DNA of 64,000 nt from Pseudomonas koreensis (GTDB taxonomy: Bacteria > Pseudomonadota > Gammaproteobacteria > Pseudomonadales > Pseudomonadaceae): assembly GCF_012986595.1 (NCBI RefSeq), contig NZ_JAAQYM010000002.1, positions 248,001 through 312,000 of the forward strand. Reading direction: 5' to 3'. The position numbers and the translations under genes were made by a program. Below, one piece after another: positions 47,713 to 56,793 of the stretch. Within the stretch, counting starts at the first letter, position 1. Each line of letters opens with the position of its first letter. The notes under the pieces were generated by a model. It was not told the DNA's origin. It made no database searches and saw only the letters and a program-made list of their open reading frames with translations.

Positions 47713-47806
47713 ATGTAGGAGTGAGCCTGCTCGCGATAGCAGTCTGTCAGTCAACATTACCGTTGTTTGACAGACCGCTATCGCGAGCAGGCTCACTCCT
47801 ACAGGG
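47713..47806. repeat. REPIN (GTAGGAGTGAGCCTGCTCGC type)
   Basis: Near-perfect inverted pair with outer arms TGTAGGAGTGAGCCTGCTCG and its complement and an inner CAGTCTGTCA / TGACAGACCG stem, between convergent genes. Confidence 0.9.
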
Positions 47807-47820
47807 TTTTGCGGTGTTGC

Positions 47821-48519
47821 TTAGGCGATTTCGGCCACGACCGAAGCCAGGGCCTTGGCCGGGTCCGCCGCCTGACTGATCGGACGGCCGATCACCAGGT
47901 AGTCGGAACCGGCATCCAGCGCCTGACGCGGGGTCAGGATGCGACGCTGGTCATCTTGCGCGCTGCCCGCCGGACGAATCCCCGGGGTCACCAGTTGCAG
48001 CGACGGGTGCGCCGACTTCAGTGCGGTGGCTTCCAGCGCCGAGCACACCAGACCGTCCATCCCGGCTTTCTCGGCCAGCGCAGCCAGGCGCAGCACCTGC
48101 TCCTGCGGCTCGATGTCCAGACCGATACCGGCCAGATCCTCGCGCTCCATGCTGGTCAGCACGGTCACACCAATCAGCAACGGCTGCGGGCCGCTGCGCT
48201 TGGAAAGCTCTTCGCGGCAGGCCGCCATCATGCGCAGGCCACCGGAGCAATGCACGTTGACCATCCACACGCCCATCTCGGCAGCGGCTTTCACCGCCAT
48301 CGCGGTGGTGTTGGGGATGTCATGGAATTTCAGGTCGAGGAACACCTCGAAGCCTTTGTCACGCAGGGTGCCGACGATTTCCGCGGCGCAACTGGTGAAC
48401 AGTTCCTTGCCCACTTTGACCCGGCACAGTTTCGGGTCCAACTGGTCGGCCAGCTTCAGTGCGGCGTCACGGGTGGGGAAATCCAGGGCGACGATGATGG
48501 GAGTCTGGCAGGCGGACAT
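47821..48519 (-). CDS. pyrF: Orotidine-5'-phosphate decarboxylase
   Basis: Last step of UMP synthesis. The 232-residue TIM-barrel protein has the catalytic block [12 protein letters not shown] and the phosphate-binding VIGRPIS near the C-terminus. The ATG at 48519 gives the family start [15 protein letters not shown]. It is followed by a REPIN on its 3' side. Confidence 0.97.
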   Translation of the reverse strand: MSACQTPIIVALDFPTRDAALKLADQLDPKLCRVKVGKELFTSCAAEIVGTLRDKGFEVFLDLKFHDIPNTTAMAVKAAAEMGVWMVNVHCSGGLRMMAACREELSKRSGPQPLLIGVTVLTSMEREDLAGIGLDIEPQEQVLRLAALAEKAGMDGLVCSALEATALKSAHPSLQLVTPGIRPAGSAQDDQRRILTPRQALDAGSDYLVIGRPISQAADPAKALASVVAEIA

Positions 48520-48748
48520 GGATGGGCTCTCAGGCAAGTCGAAATCGGCGCGCATTGTAGCGGAAGCGGCGGCGGCGCGGCACCCGATGATCGGTAAATC
48601 GTCGCCGCAAACGTGATCAGCATAGCGCTCGCTGCTATTGTGTCGAACCCGATACACAACCGACACGCCGCCAACAAGCGCCCGCGCTAGCCTCGCCAGC
48701 CGCAACACGTCCTTACATCAGCACTTCCCGCCTCACGGCAGGACGCCT

Positions 48749-49564
48749 ATGCTGAAACCACCACCTCGCAGCCCATCTTTGTGGTTGGCGGCCTACTGGC
48801 AGATGAACAGCCCCATGCACAACACCCAAACGACCGTGACTGATGAGCATAAAGACGACAAGCGCTGGAGCATCCGCGCGCTGATCGTCGACGATGACGT
48901 GCCGATCCGTGAGCTGATGATCGACTACCTGGCCCGCTTCAACATCCACGCCAGCGGCGTCACCGACGGCGCGGCCATGCGTCAGGCGCTGCAGGCCGAG
49001 CATTTCGACGTGGTGGTCCTCGACCTGATGCTGCCCGGCGAAGACGGCCTGTCGCTGTGCCGCTGGCTGCGCGCCGAATCGGACATCCCGATCCTGATGC
49101 TCACCGCCCGCTGCGAGCCCACCGACCGCATCATCGGCCTGGAACTGGGCGCCGACGACTACATGGCCAAACCGTTCGAACCGCGGGAACTGGTGGCACG
49201 CATCCAGACCATTCTGCGCCGGGTGCGCGATGATCGCACCGAACAGCGCGCCAACATCCGCTTCGACAACTGGCGCCTGAACAGCGTCCTGCGCCAGCTG
49301 ATCGCCGACGATGGCCTCGTGGTACCACTGTCCAACGCCGAATTCCGCCTGCTCTGGGTCTTCATCGAACGCCCGCGCCGCGTGCTCAGCCGCGAACAAC
49401 TGCTGGACGCAGCCCGCGGCCGTTCGATCGAAGCCTTCGACCGCAGCATCGATTTGCTGGTGTCGCGCCTGCGGCAAAAACTCGGCGACGATCCGAAAGC
49501 CCCGCAGCTGATCAAAACCGTGCGCGGTGAAGGTTACCTGTTCGACGCGCGAGACATCGGCTGA
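48749..49564 (+). CDS. OmpR-family response regulator
   Basis: Response regulator of about 271 residues. The receiver domain has the acidic pocket LIVDDD, phospho-acceptor Asp in VVLDLMLPGEDG and switch Lys in YMAKPFEP; the C-terminal winged helix is of the OmpR type. The ATG at 48749 is chosen because AGGAC lies six bases upstream. The extra ~45 residues before the receiver are unusual, and ATGs at 48803 or 48815 are alternatives. It overlaps the kinase start (TGATG). Confidence 0.88.
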   Translation: MLKPPPRSPSLWLAAYWQMNSPMHNTQTTVTDEHKDDKRWSIRALIVDDDVPIRELMIDYLARFNIHASGVTDGAAMRQALQAEHFDVVVLDLMLPGEDGLSLCRWLRAESDIPILMLTARCEPTDRIIGLELGADDYMAKPFEPRELVARIQTILRRVRDDRTEQRANIRFDNWRLNSVLRQLIADDGLVVPLSNAEFRLLWVFIERPRRVLSREQLLDAARGRSIEAFDRSIDLLVSRLRQKLGDDPKAPQLIKTVRGEGYLFDARDIG

Positions 49565-50616
49565 TGCGAGCGCGCTTCGACACGCTGTTCGGCCGCCTGT
49601 TTGGCATGCTGTTCGTGGCGATCGTCCTGGCGCACTTGCTGGCCTTTGCCTGGTTCCACCATTACGGCCCGCCCCCCCCACCGCCGCCCCCGCCGGAATT
49701 CGCCGAGGGCGTCGACGGCCAACGGCCACCGCCAGATCCACGCTTCGCCCATCGCCCGCCACGCCCCTGGTTCGGCGGGCCGCTGGTACCACTGACGTTT
49801 CAATTCATCTCGCTGATGATCGCTGCCTGGTACGGCGCCAAACTGCTCAGCCGGCCGATTCAGCGCCTGAGTGACGCCGCCGAACGCCTGAGCGAAGACC
49901 TCGACAGCCCGCCACTGGACGAGTCCGGCCCGCGTGAGGCACGGCAAGCGGCGCACACCTTCAACCTGATGCAACAACGCATTCGCGAACAGGTGCAGCA
50001 ACGGGCTCGCATGCTCGGCGCCGTCTCCCACGACCTGCGCACCCCGCTGTCACGGCTGAAACTGCGGCTGGAACAGATCGACGACGACAAACTGCAGGGC
50101 CAGATGCGCCAGGACCTGAACGACATGATCGGCATGCTCGACGCCACCCTCACCTACCTGCACGAACAGCGCACCAGCGAAGCCCTGCAGTTGATGGACG
50201 TGCAGGCGCTGGTCGAATCGCTGTGCGAAAACGCTCAGGACCAAGGCGCGGACGTGCAGGTCAGCGGCCATTGCGCACCGCTGCAGGTGCAGCCGATGGC
50301 ATTGCGCTCGTGCATCAACAACCTGATGGACAACGCCCTGCGCTATGCCGGACAGGCGCGCATCGAGCTGCAGGATCAGCGCGAGCAACTGCTGATCCGC
50401 GTGATCGACCACGGCCCCGGTATTGCCGAGGACAAGCGCGAAGCAGTGTTCGAACCGTTCTATCGCCTGGAAGGCTCACGCAACCGCAACTCCGGCGGTG
50501 TCGGCCTGGGTATGACCATTGCCCGAGAAGCGGCGCAACGACTGGGCGGGCAATTGAACCTGGCCGAAACACCCGGCGGCGGCCTGACCGCAATCATCCG
50601 CCTGCCGCGCACCTGA
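49564..50616 (+). CDS. Sensor histidine kinase with Pro/His-rich periplasmic loop
   Basis: Inner-membrane kinase of 350 residues: TM1 about 12-31, a short periplasmic loop 32-73, TM2 about 74-94, HAMP, HisKA with His156 in AVSHDLRTP, and an ATPase domain (NLMDNALRYA, DHGPGIAED, GVGLGMTIA). The loop contains a run of nine prolines, several His residues and more proline clusters. That is too small for a folded ligand domain but plausible for metal or envelope sensing (inference). It is translationally coupled to the response regulator. Confidence 0.92.
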   Translation: MRARFDTLFGRLFGMLFVAIVLAHLLAFAWFHHYGPPPPPPPPPEFAEGVDGQRPPPDPRFAHRPPRPWFGGPLVPLTFQFISLMIAAWYGAKLLSRPIQRLSDAAERLSEDLDSPPLDESGPREARQAAHTFNLMQQRIREQVQQRARMLGAVSHDLRTPLSRLKLRLEQIDDDKLQGQMRQDLNDMIGMLDATLTYLHEQRTSEALQLMDVQALVESLCENAQDQGADVQVSGHCAPLQVQPMALRSCINNLMDNALRYAGQARIELQDQREQLLIRVIDHGPGIAEDKREAVFEPFYRLEGSRNRNSGGVGLGMTIAREAAQRLGGQLNLAETPGGGLTAIIRLPRT

Positions 50617-50631
50617 GAACCACCCAATTCC

Positions 50632-50722
50632 CTGTGGCAGCGAGCCTGCTCGCGAAGGCGTCGGCTGATCCAACCTCTCTTTTGAATGTGCCGGCCTCTT
50701 CGCGAGCAGGCTCGCTGCCACA
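50632..50722. repeat. REPIN (GTGGCAGCGAGCCTGCTCGC type)
   Basis: Inverted REP pair with outer arms CTGTGGCAGCGAGCCTGCTC and its complement, between the kinase and EF-hand genes. Confidence 0.88.
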
Positions 50723-50849
50723 GATTTCGGTGGCGCTCATTGCATCGTGTGTATCCACCGGTACAAAAACCAAACACCCAGGACAACTTGCCCCTTGAGT
50801 CTGCACAAGCCGGTACGCCCACCGGTTTTACAGTCCAAGGAGTGAGCCC

Positions 50850-51701
50850 ATGATCGGTAGCGTCAGCAACTACACGAGCTATACCAGCACCAGCAGCACC
50901 TCCACCCAGAACGCCCGCAGCCAGCAATTGCAAAAGCAGCTGTTCGCCAAACTCGACAGCAACGGCGACGGCGCGGTGGACCAGGACGAACTGAAAAGCG
51001 CCCTGTCACAGAAGTCCGACGACGGCCTGCTGGTCAACCTGAGCAAACAATTCGGCGATCTGGACAGCGACGCCAGCGGCAGCCTCAGCGCCGAAGAAAT
51101 GACCGCCATGGCGCCCCCACCGCCACCCCGCGACCAGGCCCCGAACACCGACCTGGCCGACGCCCTGATCAGCGCCCTCGACACCGATGGCGACGGCGCC
51201 ATCAGCAGCGATGAACTGAACAACGGCCTGACCAGCGCCGGCAGCAGCGCCGACGGCAACCAAATCTTCTCGGCCCTGGACAAGAACAAGGATGGCACCG
51301 TCAGCCAGGACGAACTCACCGCCAGCCTGCCCCCGCCGCCACCACCGCAACAAGCCTCCAGCGACGAACTGTTCAGCCAACTGGATGCCGACGGCGACGG
51401 CAGCATCAGCGCGACCGAACTCAGTAGCGCGTTACAGAGCAGCAGCGACAACACCTCAACGAACAGCACTGATACCAGCGCCGCACTGCTCAAGGTGCTG
51501 GACAGCGACAGCAGCGGCGGCGTGAGCAGCGACGAATTGAAAGCCGCGTTGCAAGCCGGCCGGGAACGCCCGCCTGAGGAAAACACCGCCAGCACCCAGA
51601 CCACCACCGAAGCGCTGAACCGGATGATTGCCAACTTGAGCAAACAGTATTCACTCGACAATGCTGCGCCGGTAGGCAAATACCTGAATGTGGCGACTTG
51701 A
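50850..51701 (+). CDS. EF-hand calcium-binding protein with six EF loops (XopAW-like)
   Basis: Acidic protein of 283 residues with a Ser/Thr-rich N-terminus. It has six EF-hand loops at about 36-47, 72-83, 111-122, 144-155, 179-190 and 218-229. Loops 1, 3 and 5 match the DxDGDG consensus best; loops 2 and 6 (DSDASG, DSDSSG) are weaker. Poly-Pro linkers (five and six prolines) separate pairs. No signal peptide is visible. It resembles the EF-hand group annotated as XopAW-like type III effectors, but no secretion signal can be shown here. The ATG has an AAGGAGTG site. Confidence 0.88.
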   Translation: MIGSVSNYTSYTSTSSTSTQNARSQQLQKQLFAKLDSNGDGAVDQDELKSALSQKSDDGLLVNLSKQFGDLDSDASGSLSAEEMTAMAPPPPPRDQAPNTDLADALISALDTDGDGAISSDELNNGLTSAGSSADGNQIFSALDKNKDGTVSQDELTASLPPPPPPQQASSDELFSQLDADGDGSISATELSSALQSSSDNTSTNSTDTSAALLKVLDSDSSGGVSSDELKAALQAGRERPPEENTASTQTTTEALNRMIANLSKQYSLDNAAPVGKYLNVAT

Positions 51702-51779
51702 GTCGATGAGGTGAAGGGTGATCGTTTCCATGGGAGTGGTGTGGGAACGGTCATCTGAATGCAGCAGGAAGAGGGTGGC

Positions 51780-52130
51780 TGGCTGAGAGGGCCTCTTCGC
51801 CAGCAGGCTCGCTCCCACAGTTTGATTCAGTGTTTTCAGTCAGAGATTGGCTGGCTGTCAGGCCGCCATCGCTGGCAAGCCAGCTCCCACAGTTGGATCG
51901 GGTGCGTTCAGTTGGAGACTGGTTGGCTGTCAGGCCACCATCGCTGGCAAGCCAGCTCCCACAGTTGGATCGGGTGCATTCAGTTAGAGACTGGTCGGCT
52001 GTCAGGCCGCCATCGCGAGCAGGCTCACTCCTACAGTTGGATTGGGTGCGTTCAGCTGGAGACTGGTCGGCTGTCAGGCCGCCATCGCTGGCAAGTCGAA
52101 TCGTCGCACCGCAGCTCCCACAGAAATCAA
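51780..52130. repeat. Tandem array of ~72-bp REP-bearing units
   Basis: About four to five consecutive units with a 72-bp period, marked by CAGCTCCCACAGTTGGAT at about 51881 and 51953 and by variants near 52025 and 52112. Each unit contains GTCAGGCCGCCATCGC and GCTGGCAAG. One unit has swapped its REP core for the CGCGAGCAGGCTCACTCC type. Confidence 0.85.
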
Positions 52131-52170
52131 CAGCAGACCGCATCCGCTTCTCACCACTCAACAGGATGAG

Positions 52171-52480
52171 CGTTAGCTCGGCTGCAGCTCTTGATCTTAA
52201 GGCCCCGTCGGCAGGCTGAGTGGAGGGATTCATCCGGGGGTGGGAGCGCAGCGACCGTTCGACGAAGTCGAACACATCGAGAGGAGGTGCAGCGAAGCAA
52301 ACCGTAGGCGATGCCCCCGGATGGATCCCGGAGCGAAGGGACCCGAGCCACGGCGAGGGCCGAACGTTGGGGCAAGCGTTTTGGGTTACTTTTGACTGGG
52401 CCGGCATCCCGGGCGGCTGTAAAAAGTGACTCGCCGTAAGGGCGAAACCGCCAGCGGCAGCACCCGAAGCAACGGATATG
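52171..52480 (+). repeat. Dispersed ~300-bp repeat, copy 2
   Basis: Same element and orientation as 41696-41987, again directly after tandem REP units and between convergent genes. Together with the array it fills the 810-bp gap 51702-52511. No gene is supported in this gap. Confidence 0.85.
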
Positions 52481-52511
52481 CCCGCCATCCCCAAAAAGCC
52501 TGCCGCAATGC

Positions 52512-53552
52512 TTAAACCCGAGCCTGACTCTTGCTCCAATCCGTCAACAAACTATAAGCCACCGCCAACAACGTCGGCCCAATAAACAACCCGATAAACC
52601 CAAACGCAATCAACCCGCCAAACACCCCAAGCAACACAATCACCAACGGCAGATTCCCGCCACGGCTGATCAGATAAGGCTTCAACACGTTATCCACGCC
52701 ACTGATGATGAACGTCCCCCAGATCCCCAGAAACACCGCCATCCCATACTCACCCTTCCACGCCAGCCAGGCCGTCGCCGGAATCCACACCAACGGTGGC
52801 CCCATCGGAATCAGGCTCAACAGAAAGGTCACGATCCCCAGCACCAGCGCCCCTGGAATCCCGGCGATCAGAAACCCGATCAACGCCAGAATCGCCTGGG
52901 CCGCCGCCGTACCGATCACCCCGTTGACCACCCGCTGCACGGTGCCGGCCACCAACTCGATGTAATACCCGGCCCGCTCACCGATCAGTCGCTGCAGCAG
53001 ACCGTGCACGAACGCCGCCAGTCGCGGCCCGTCACGGTAGAAAAAGAATACGAAAACAATGCTCAGGGTCAGCTCGAGAATCCCGCCGCCGATCTGCGCA
53101 CTGCGCGCCAGCAACCAGTTCCCGACCTGCCCCAGATACGGCTTGATCGACACCATCAGTGCCGCGCCCTGCTGATCGATGCTGTTCCAGACCCCGACCA
53201 GGCGCTCCCCCACCAGCGGCACAGTGCCGAGCCAGACCGGTGCTTCCGGCAAGCCATCAACCTGCACATCCTTGATGAACGCCGTGGCATCGCGCACATG
53301 ATCGGCCAGGTTGAACCCCAGCCACACCAGCGGCGCCGCCACCAGCAACATCCAGCCCAGGGTCAAGATACCTGCGGCCAGCGATTCGCGACCATTGAGC
53401 CAACGGGTCAGCAGACGCATCAGCGGCCAACTGGCGAACGCCAGCACCGCGCCCCAGAACAGCGCCGACCAGAACGGCGCCATCACCCACAGGCTGGCGC
53501 CAAACAGCACCAGCAGGAGGATTTGCACCAACAGCCGATCGTTATTGAGCAT
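52512..53552 (-). CDS. AI-2E family transporter (PerM-like permease)
   Basis: Membrane protein of 346 residues with about eight helices and the family pattern (FFYRDGPRL, then PMGPPLVWIPA and VDNVLKPYLI). Despite the name, members include Na+/H+ antiporters and exporters, so the substrate is not predictable. It is the last gene of a minus-strand run from the acyl-CoA synthetase. Confidence 0.9.
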   Translation of the reverse strand: MLNNDRLLVQILLLVLFGASLWVMAPFWSALFWGAVLAFASWPLMRLLTRWLNGRESLAAGILTLGWMLLVAAPLVWLGFNLADHVRDATAFIKDVQVDGLPEAPVWLGTVPLVGERLVGVWNSIDQQGAALMVSIKPYLGQVGNWLLARSAQIGGGILELTLSIVFVFFFYRDGPRLAAFVHGLLQRLIGERAGYYIELVAGTVQRVVNGVIGTAAAQAILALIGFLIAGIPGALVLGIVTFLLSLIPMGPPLVWIPATAWLAWKGEYGMAVFLGIWGTFIISGVDNVLKPYLISRGGNLPLVIVLLGVFGGLIAFGFIGLFIGPTLLAVAYSLLTDWSKSQARV

Positions 53553-53621
53553 GTAAGGTCTCGAGAAAGTCAGTCCGTCAAAGAGTAGGCGAACACGCCA
53601 CGCGTGCTCGCCCGGTACAGC

Positions 53622-54440
53622 TTATCGCAACAGATCGATGCGCAGGCCCGCGCTGTCGGCACTCCCCGCCTCCATCCGTGCCGCACGCACACCCTGACCG
53701 ATCAGCGCCTGGCGCCAGGCCTCGGCCTTTGGCCCGGAAATCGTCACCCGCTGGGTGGTGTCGAGGTTCAAGCCACGGGAAATCAACCGCAACCAGGTGT
53801 CATCCGGATCGCCCGCCAGTTTTGGCAAGCTCAGCTCGCCAGTGCTCTTGAGTTGACGCAACAGCGTGGCCGAGGTCGGCAGCAGCTCGCCCAGCGGGGC
53901 GCCCGCCTCGAACTGCTCGACATGCAGATAGGCTTTGCGATTGCCACGGGTGATGCTGTAGAGCGCCACCAGGGTGTTGTCCTGCGGTGCGGCCAGACGC
54001 AACAGCAGATAGGCCTGTTGCTCGTCGGCACCATACAGCTTGGCATTGCCGAACACTTCGTTGGCCCACAGGCTGCTTTCGCCGCAGTCGCGGGCCTGAC
54101 ACCAGAACAGCAGCTCGGCACCCTGTTTTTGCAGGGCTTCACGGGCAGCGGTGAAGGCTTCGGTGGCGGCGTGTTCCGGTGGCAACTCGTAGGTCACCGA
54201 CGTGGTCTGGCCGCGCGCCGTGACCTGGCCATCGAAGCGTAACTGGCCGCTGATCTTGCGGATCGAGCCCAGCGGGTAAATCCGCTCGAGCTCCACGGGA
54301 GGGCGATAGTCGACGATCTGCGCATCGGCCAGACGCGGCACGATCTGCAGATCCTGGCTGCCCGGCACATCGGCAGCGAATAGAACGGGACTGAAACAGC
54401 ACAGCGCCAACAGACTGAGTGACCGCATAGTCAGGCTCAT
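53622..54440 (-). CDS. DUF4892 domain-containing periplasmic protein
   Basis: Exported protein of 272 residues with a signal peptide (RSLSLLALCCFSPVLFAA). It contains a DUF4892 region (DVPGSQDLQIVPR, LFWCQARDCGESSLWANEVF) and a C-terminal OmpA-like fold portion (GLNLDTTQRVTISG). Function unknown. Either of two nearby ATGs (54440, 54428) could start it; the first is used. Confidence 0.83.
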   Translation of the reverse strand: MSLTMRSLSLLALCCFSPVLFAADVPGSQDLQIVPRLADAQIVDYRPPVELERIYPLGSIRKISGQLRFDGQVTARGQTTSVTYELPPEHAATEAFTAAREALQKQGAELLFWCQARDCGESSLWANEVFGNAKLYGADEQQAYLLLRLAAPQDNTLVALYSITRGNRKAYLHVEQFEAGAPLGELLPTSATLLRQLKSTGELSLPKLAGDPDDTWLRLISRGLNLDTTQRVTISGPKAEAWRQALIGQGVRAARMEAGSADSAGLRIDLLR

Positions 54441-54543
54441 CGGATCGGCATGGCTTGGCGGGTCGGGGTCGCAGCGGTATAGAAATCCATCGTGTTTGTC
54501 TCCCATTTCAACCCGCCCAGCCTCGACAGTTGCCCGGTGCAAG

Positions 54544-55398
54544 TCAAGGAATGGCGAAGAAGCGATTGAAACAGTCTGCGACAAGGTCGGCACCGGACTC
54601 GTCGTTCAGGTGCAAATGGTGCCCGCCCGCCAGCTGTTCCTGGCTAAAGGGTAGACGTTCCAGCAACTCCGGATGTCGGGCCAGCATGCCGTCGGCGGCG
54701 ACCACCAGTTGCGCCGGGCAGGTGATGCGCTGAACGAAGGCCATGGCCTGCTCCTGCGTCAGGCGCAGCGGCGATGGCAGGGTCAAGCGATTGTCGGTGC
54801 GCCAGGTATAACCGCCGGGCACCGGCATCAAGCCGCGTTGCGCCAGCAGTTCGGCGGCTTCGCGACTGACCGCCACCAGGCCTTTCATGCGCGCTTCGAT
54901 GGCGCGATCGAGGGTGTTGTAGACCGGTTTGCGCTTCTCGCGCAGGTCCAGTTGCGCCTGCAGCGCCATGCCCATGCGCTCGGCCGCATTTTCACCTTTG
55001 TCCGTCGGCGGAATCACCCCGTCGATCAATGCCAGATGGCTGATGCGCTCCGGCAATGAGCCGGCCAGCACCAGCGAAACGATCGCCCCCATCGAATGCC
55101 CGAGCAGGCCGAAGCGCTTCCAGCCCAGTTGCTCGGCCACCTGCAACACATCATGGGCGTAGTCCCACAAGGCGTAACCAGCGCCGTTTGGCCGATGCCC
55201 GGAGTGACCGTGCCCGGCCATGTCCAGGGCAATGATGCGCAGGCCTTTGAGCTTGGGCGCCAGCCGCGCGAAGCTGTTGGCGTTGTCGAGCCAGCCATGC
55301 AAGGCAATCACCGGCAGACCGTCCTCGGGACCGAACAAATGCGCCGCCAGTTCGATATGCGGCAGGCTCAGGCGCACTTCTTCGAAGGTCGGGCTCAT
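54544..55398 (-). CDS. Alpha/beta hydrolase (1)
   Basis: Serine hydrolase of 284 residues with an HGWLDN oxyanion region, the nucleophile elbow GHSMGA, and a final His in GGHHLHL. It is soluble. It overlaps the next hydrolase gene by 4 bp (ATGA), and the pair is conserved in pseudomonads. Substrate unknown; an ester or thioester role fits the neighbouring acyl-CoA genes (inference). Confidence 0.9.
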   Translation of the reverse strand: MSPTFEEVRLSLPHIELAAHLFGPEDGLPVIALHGWLDNANSFARLAPKLKGLRIIALDMAGHGHSGHRPNGAGYALWDYAHDVLQVAEQLGWKRFGLLGHSMGAIVSLVLAGSLPERISHLALIDGVIPPTDKGENAAERMGMALQAQLDLREKRKPVYNTLDRAIEARMKGLVAVSREAAELLAQRGLMPVPGGYTWRTDNRLTLPSPLRLTQEQAMAFVQRITCPAQLVVAADGMLARHPELLERLPFSQEQLAGGHHLHLNDESGADLVADCFNRFFAIP

Positions 55399-56201
55399 GC
55401 GCAGTCCTTGTCCTGACGACCTTCCCAGCGGTTGAACAGATTTTTCAGCAGCCGTGCGGTGTCCTGTGGACGTTCCAGGGGAAACATGTGCCCGCCGGGC
55501 ATGCTCAGCAATTCACCCTGAGGCAGGCGCGACACAAAACTGCCGTGATGACGCATCACCACGCGGCTCTTGTGCCCGCGCACCACCGCCAGTGGCACTT
55601 TCAGCTGCCGGGTGCGGCCCGGGCTGGTGTGCGGCACGCCACGATAGATGCTGATTTCGGTAGCCGGATCGAAGCGCAGGCGCAACCTGTCGCCGACCTT
55701 GTGCAAACCGTGTTGCAGGTAGGCGTCGAAGCACTCCGGATCGAAACCGCGAAACAGGCTCTTGCCGGCAAAGTAGCGGCGCGCACTCTCGAGGTCGGCA
55801 AACTCTTCGCGACGGCCCAACGTGCGCCCGGCCGGGGTCAGTCTGTCGATGAAACCGAAGCGCTTGGCCGCGCGGATCACCCATTGGTCGGTGCGGGTCA
55901 GCACCGGCGAGTCGAGCATCACCACGCCGCGATACAGCTCAGGACAACGCAGCGCCGCGTGCAGGTGCAACACGCCGCCAAAGGAATGACCGACGCCCCA
56001 CACCGGTTGATCCTGTTGCTGCAAATGGTGGATCAACTCGTCGACGAGGTTGTACCAGTTGTCGTCCGCCGGGAACCGCGGGTCATGGGCATGCACGTCC
56101 AGATGCGCGACCCGATACTCGGGCGCCAGCGCCGCGAACAGCTTGCCATAGGTGCCCGAGGGGAACCCGTTGGCGTGGGTGAAAAAGATCGGTTGCGACA
56201 T
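55395..56201 (-). CDS. Alpha/beta hydrolase (2)
   Basis: Serine hydrolase of 268 residues with HANGFPSG near the N-terminus, nucleophile elbow GHSFGG, and His in PGGHMFPLE. The ATG at 56201 gives MSQPIFFTHANG; a longer upstream reading is unlikely. It lies about 117 bp after the thioesterase gene and is coupled to hydrolase (1). Confidence 0.9.
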   Translation of the reverse strand: MSQPIFFTHANGFPSGTYGKLFAALAPEYRVAHLDVHAHDPRFPADDNWYNLVDELIHHLQQQDQPVWGVGHSFGGVLHLHAALRCPELYRGVVMLDSPVLTRTDQWVIRAAKRFGFIDRLTPAGRTLGRREEFADLESARRYFAGKSLFRGFDPECFDAYLQHGLHKVGDRLRLRFDPATEISIYRGVPHTSPGRTRQLKVPLAVVRGHKSRVVMRHHGSFVSRLPQGELLSMPGGHMFPLERPQDTARLLKNLFNRWEGRQDKDCA

Positions 56202-56318
56202 GCCGGTAAATCCATGAGCGGAAACATGCGCTGATTGTCCGCAAGAGCGCGGCCCTGAGCAATGACCGTAACTGCCAGGAATGATGACAGTCCGGTCATG
56301 GCTATGGCGCATCGAACA

Positions 56319-56762
56319 TCAACGGGCCGGCGGCTGCTCGCCCAGCGGCACCACCGCCATGGTCAGGCGCGAGACACAACTGGCCTTGCCTTCATCGCTG
56401 GTCAGGCGGATATCCCAGACGTGCGTGGTGCGACCGATATGAATCGGCGAGGCCACGGCCGTCACCCGCCCGCTGCGCAAGCCGCGCAAATGGTTGGCAT
56501 TGATCTCCAGCCCCACGCAGTAGAACTTACTGGCATCGATGCACAGGTAACTGGCCATCGAACCGACGGTTTCCGCCAGCACCACCGAGGCGCCGCCGTG
56601 CAGCAGACCGTAAGGCTGGTGGGTACGGTGGTCGATGACCATGCTCGCCGTCAGCGACGCTTCGTCGAAGGACTCGAAGCGGATGTCCAGCACTTCACCG
56701 ATGGTGTTTTTCTGGATTGCATTCAACTGCTCGATGTTCGGAGTGGTGCGCCACAAGGTCAT
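56319..56762 (-). CDS. Hotdog-fold thioesterase (PaaI/MenI-like)
   Basis: Acyl-CoA thioesterase of 147 residues. It has the PaaI-type active-site helix GLLHGGASVVLAETVGS with the catalytic Glu, and the HIGRTTHVWDI strand. It lies 31 bp after the acyl-CoA synthetase and is probably co-transcribed; together they could charge and release acyl chains. The ATG at 56762 gives MTLWRTTPN. Confidence 0.9.
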   Translation of the reverse strand: MTLWRTTPNIEQLNAIQKNTIGEVLDIRFESFDEASLTASMVIDHRTHQPYGLLHGGASVVLAETVGSMASYLCIDASKFYCVGLEINANHLRGLRSGRVTAVASPIHIGRTTHVWDIRLTSDEGKASCVSRLTMAVVPLGEQPPAR

Positions 56763-56793
56763 CGCAGGCTTCCTTTGTTGTTTTGATCGTCGC

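Noticed and set aside
51840..52130. Tandem 72-bp array as a possible CRISPR
   Set aside because: The units repeat along their whole length with no variable spacers, the period is too long, and no cas gene is near.
51751..52539. Minus-strand frame of 262 codons with 24-residue repeats across the tandem array and dispersed repeat
   Set aside because: The frame is open because the unit length is a multiple of three. No ribosome site or family match was seen, and the frame runs into the next gene. Kept only as a point within the repeat findings.
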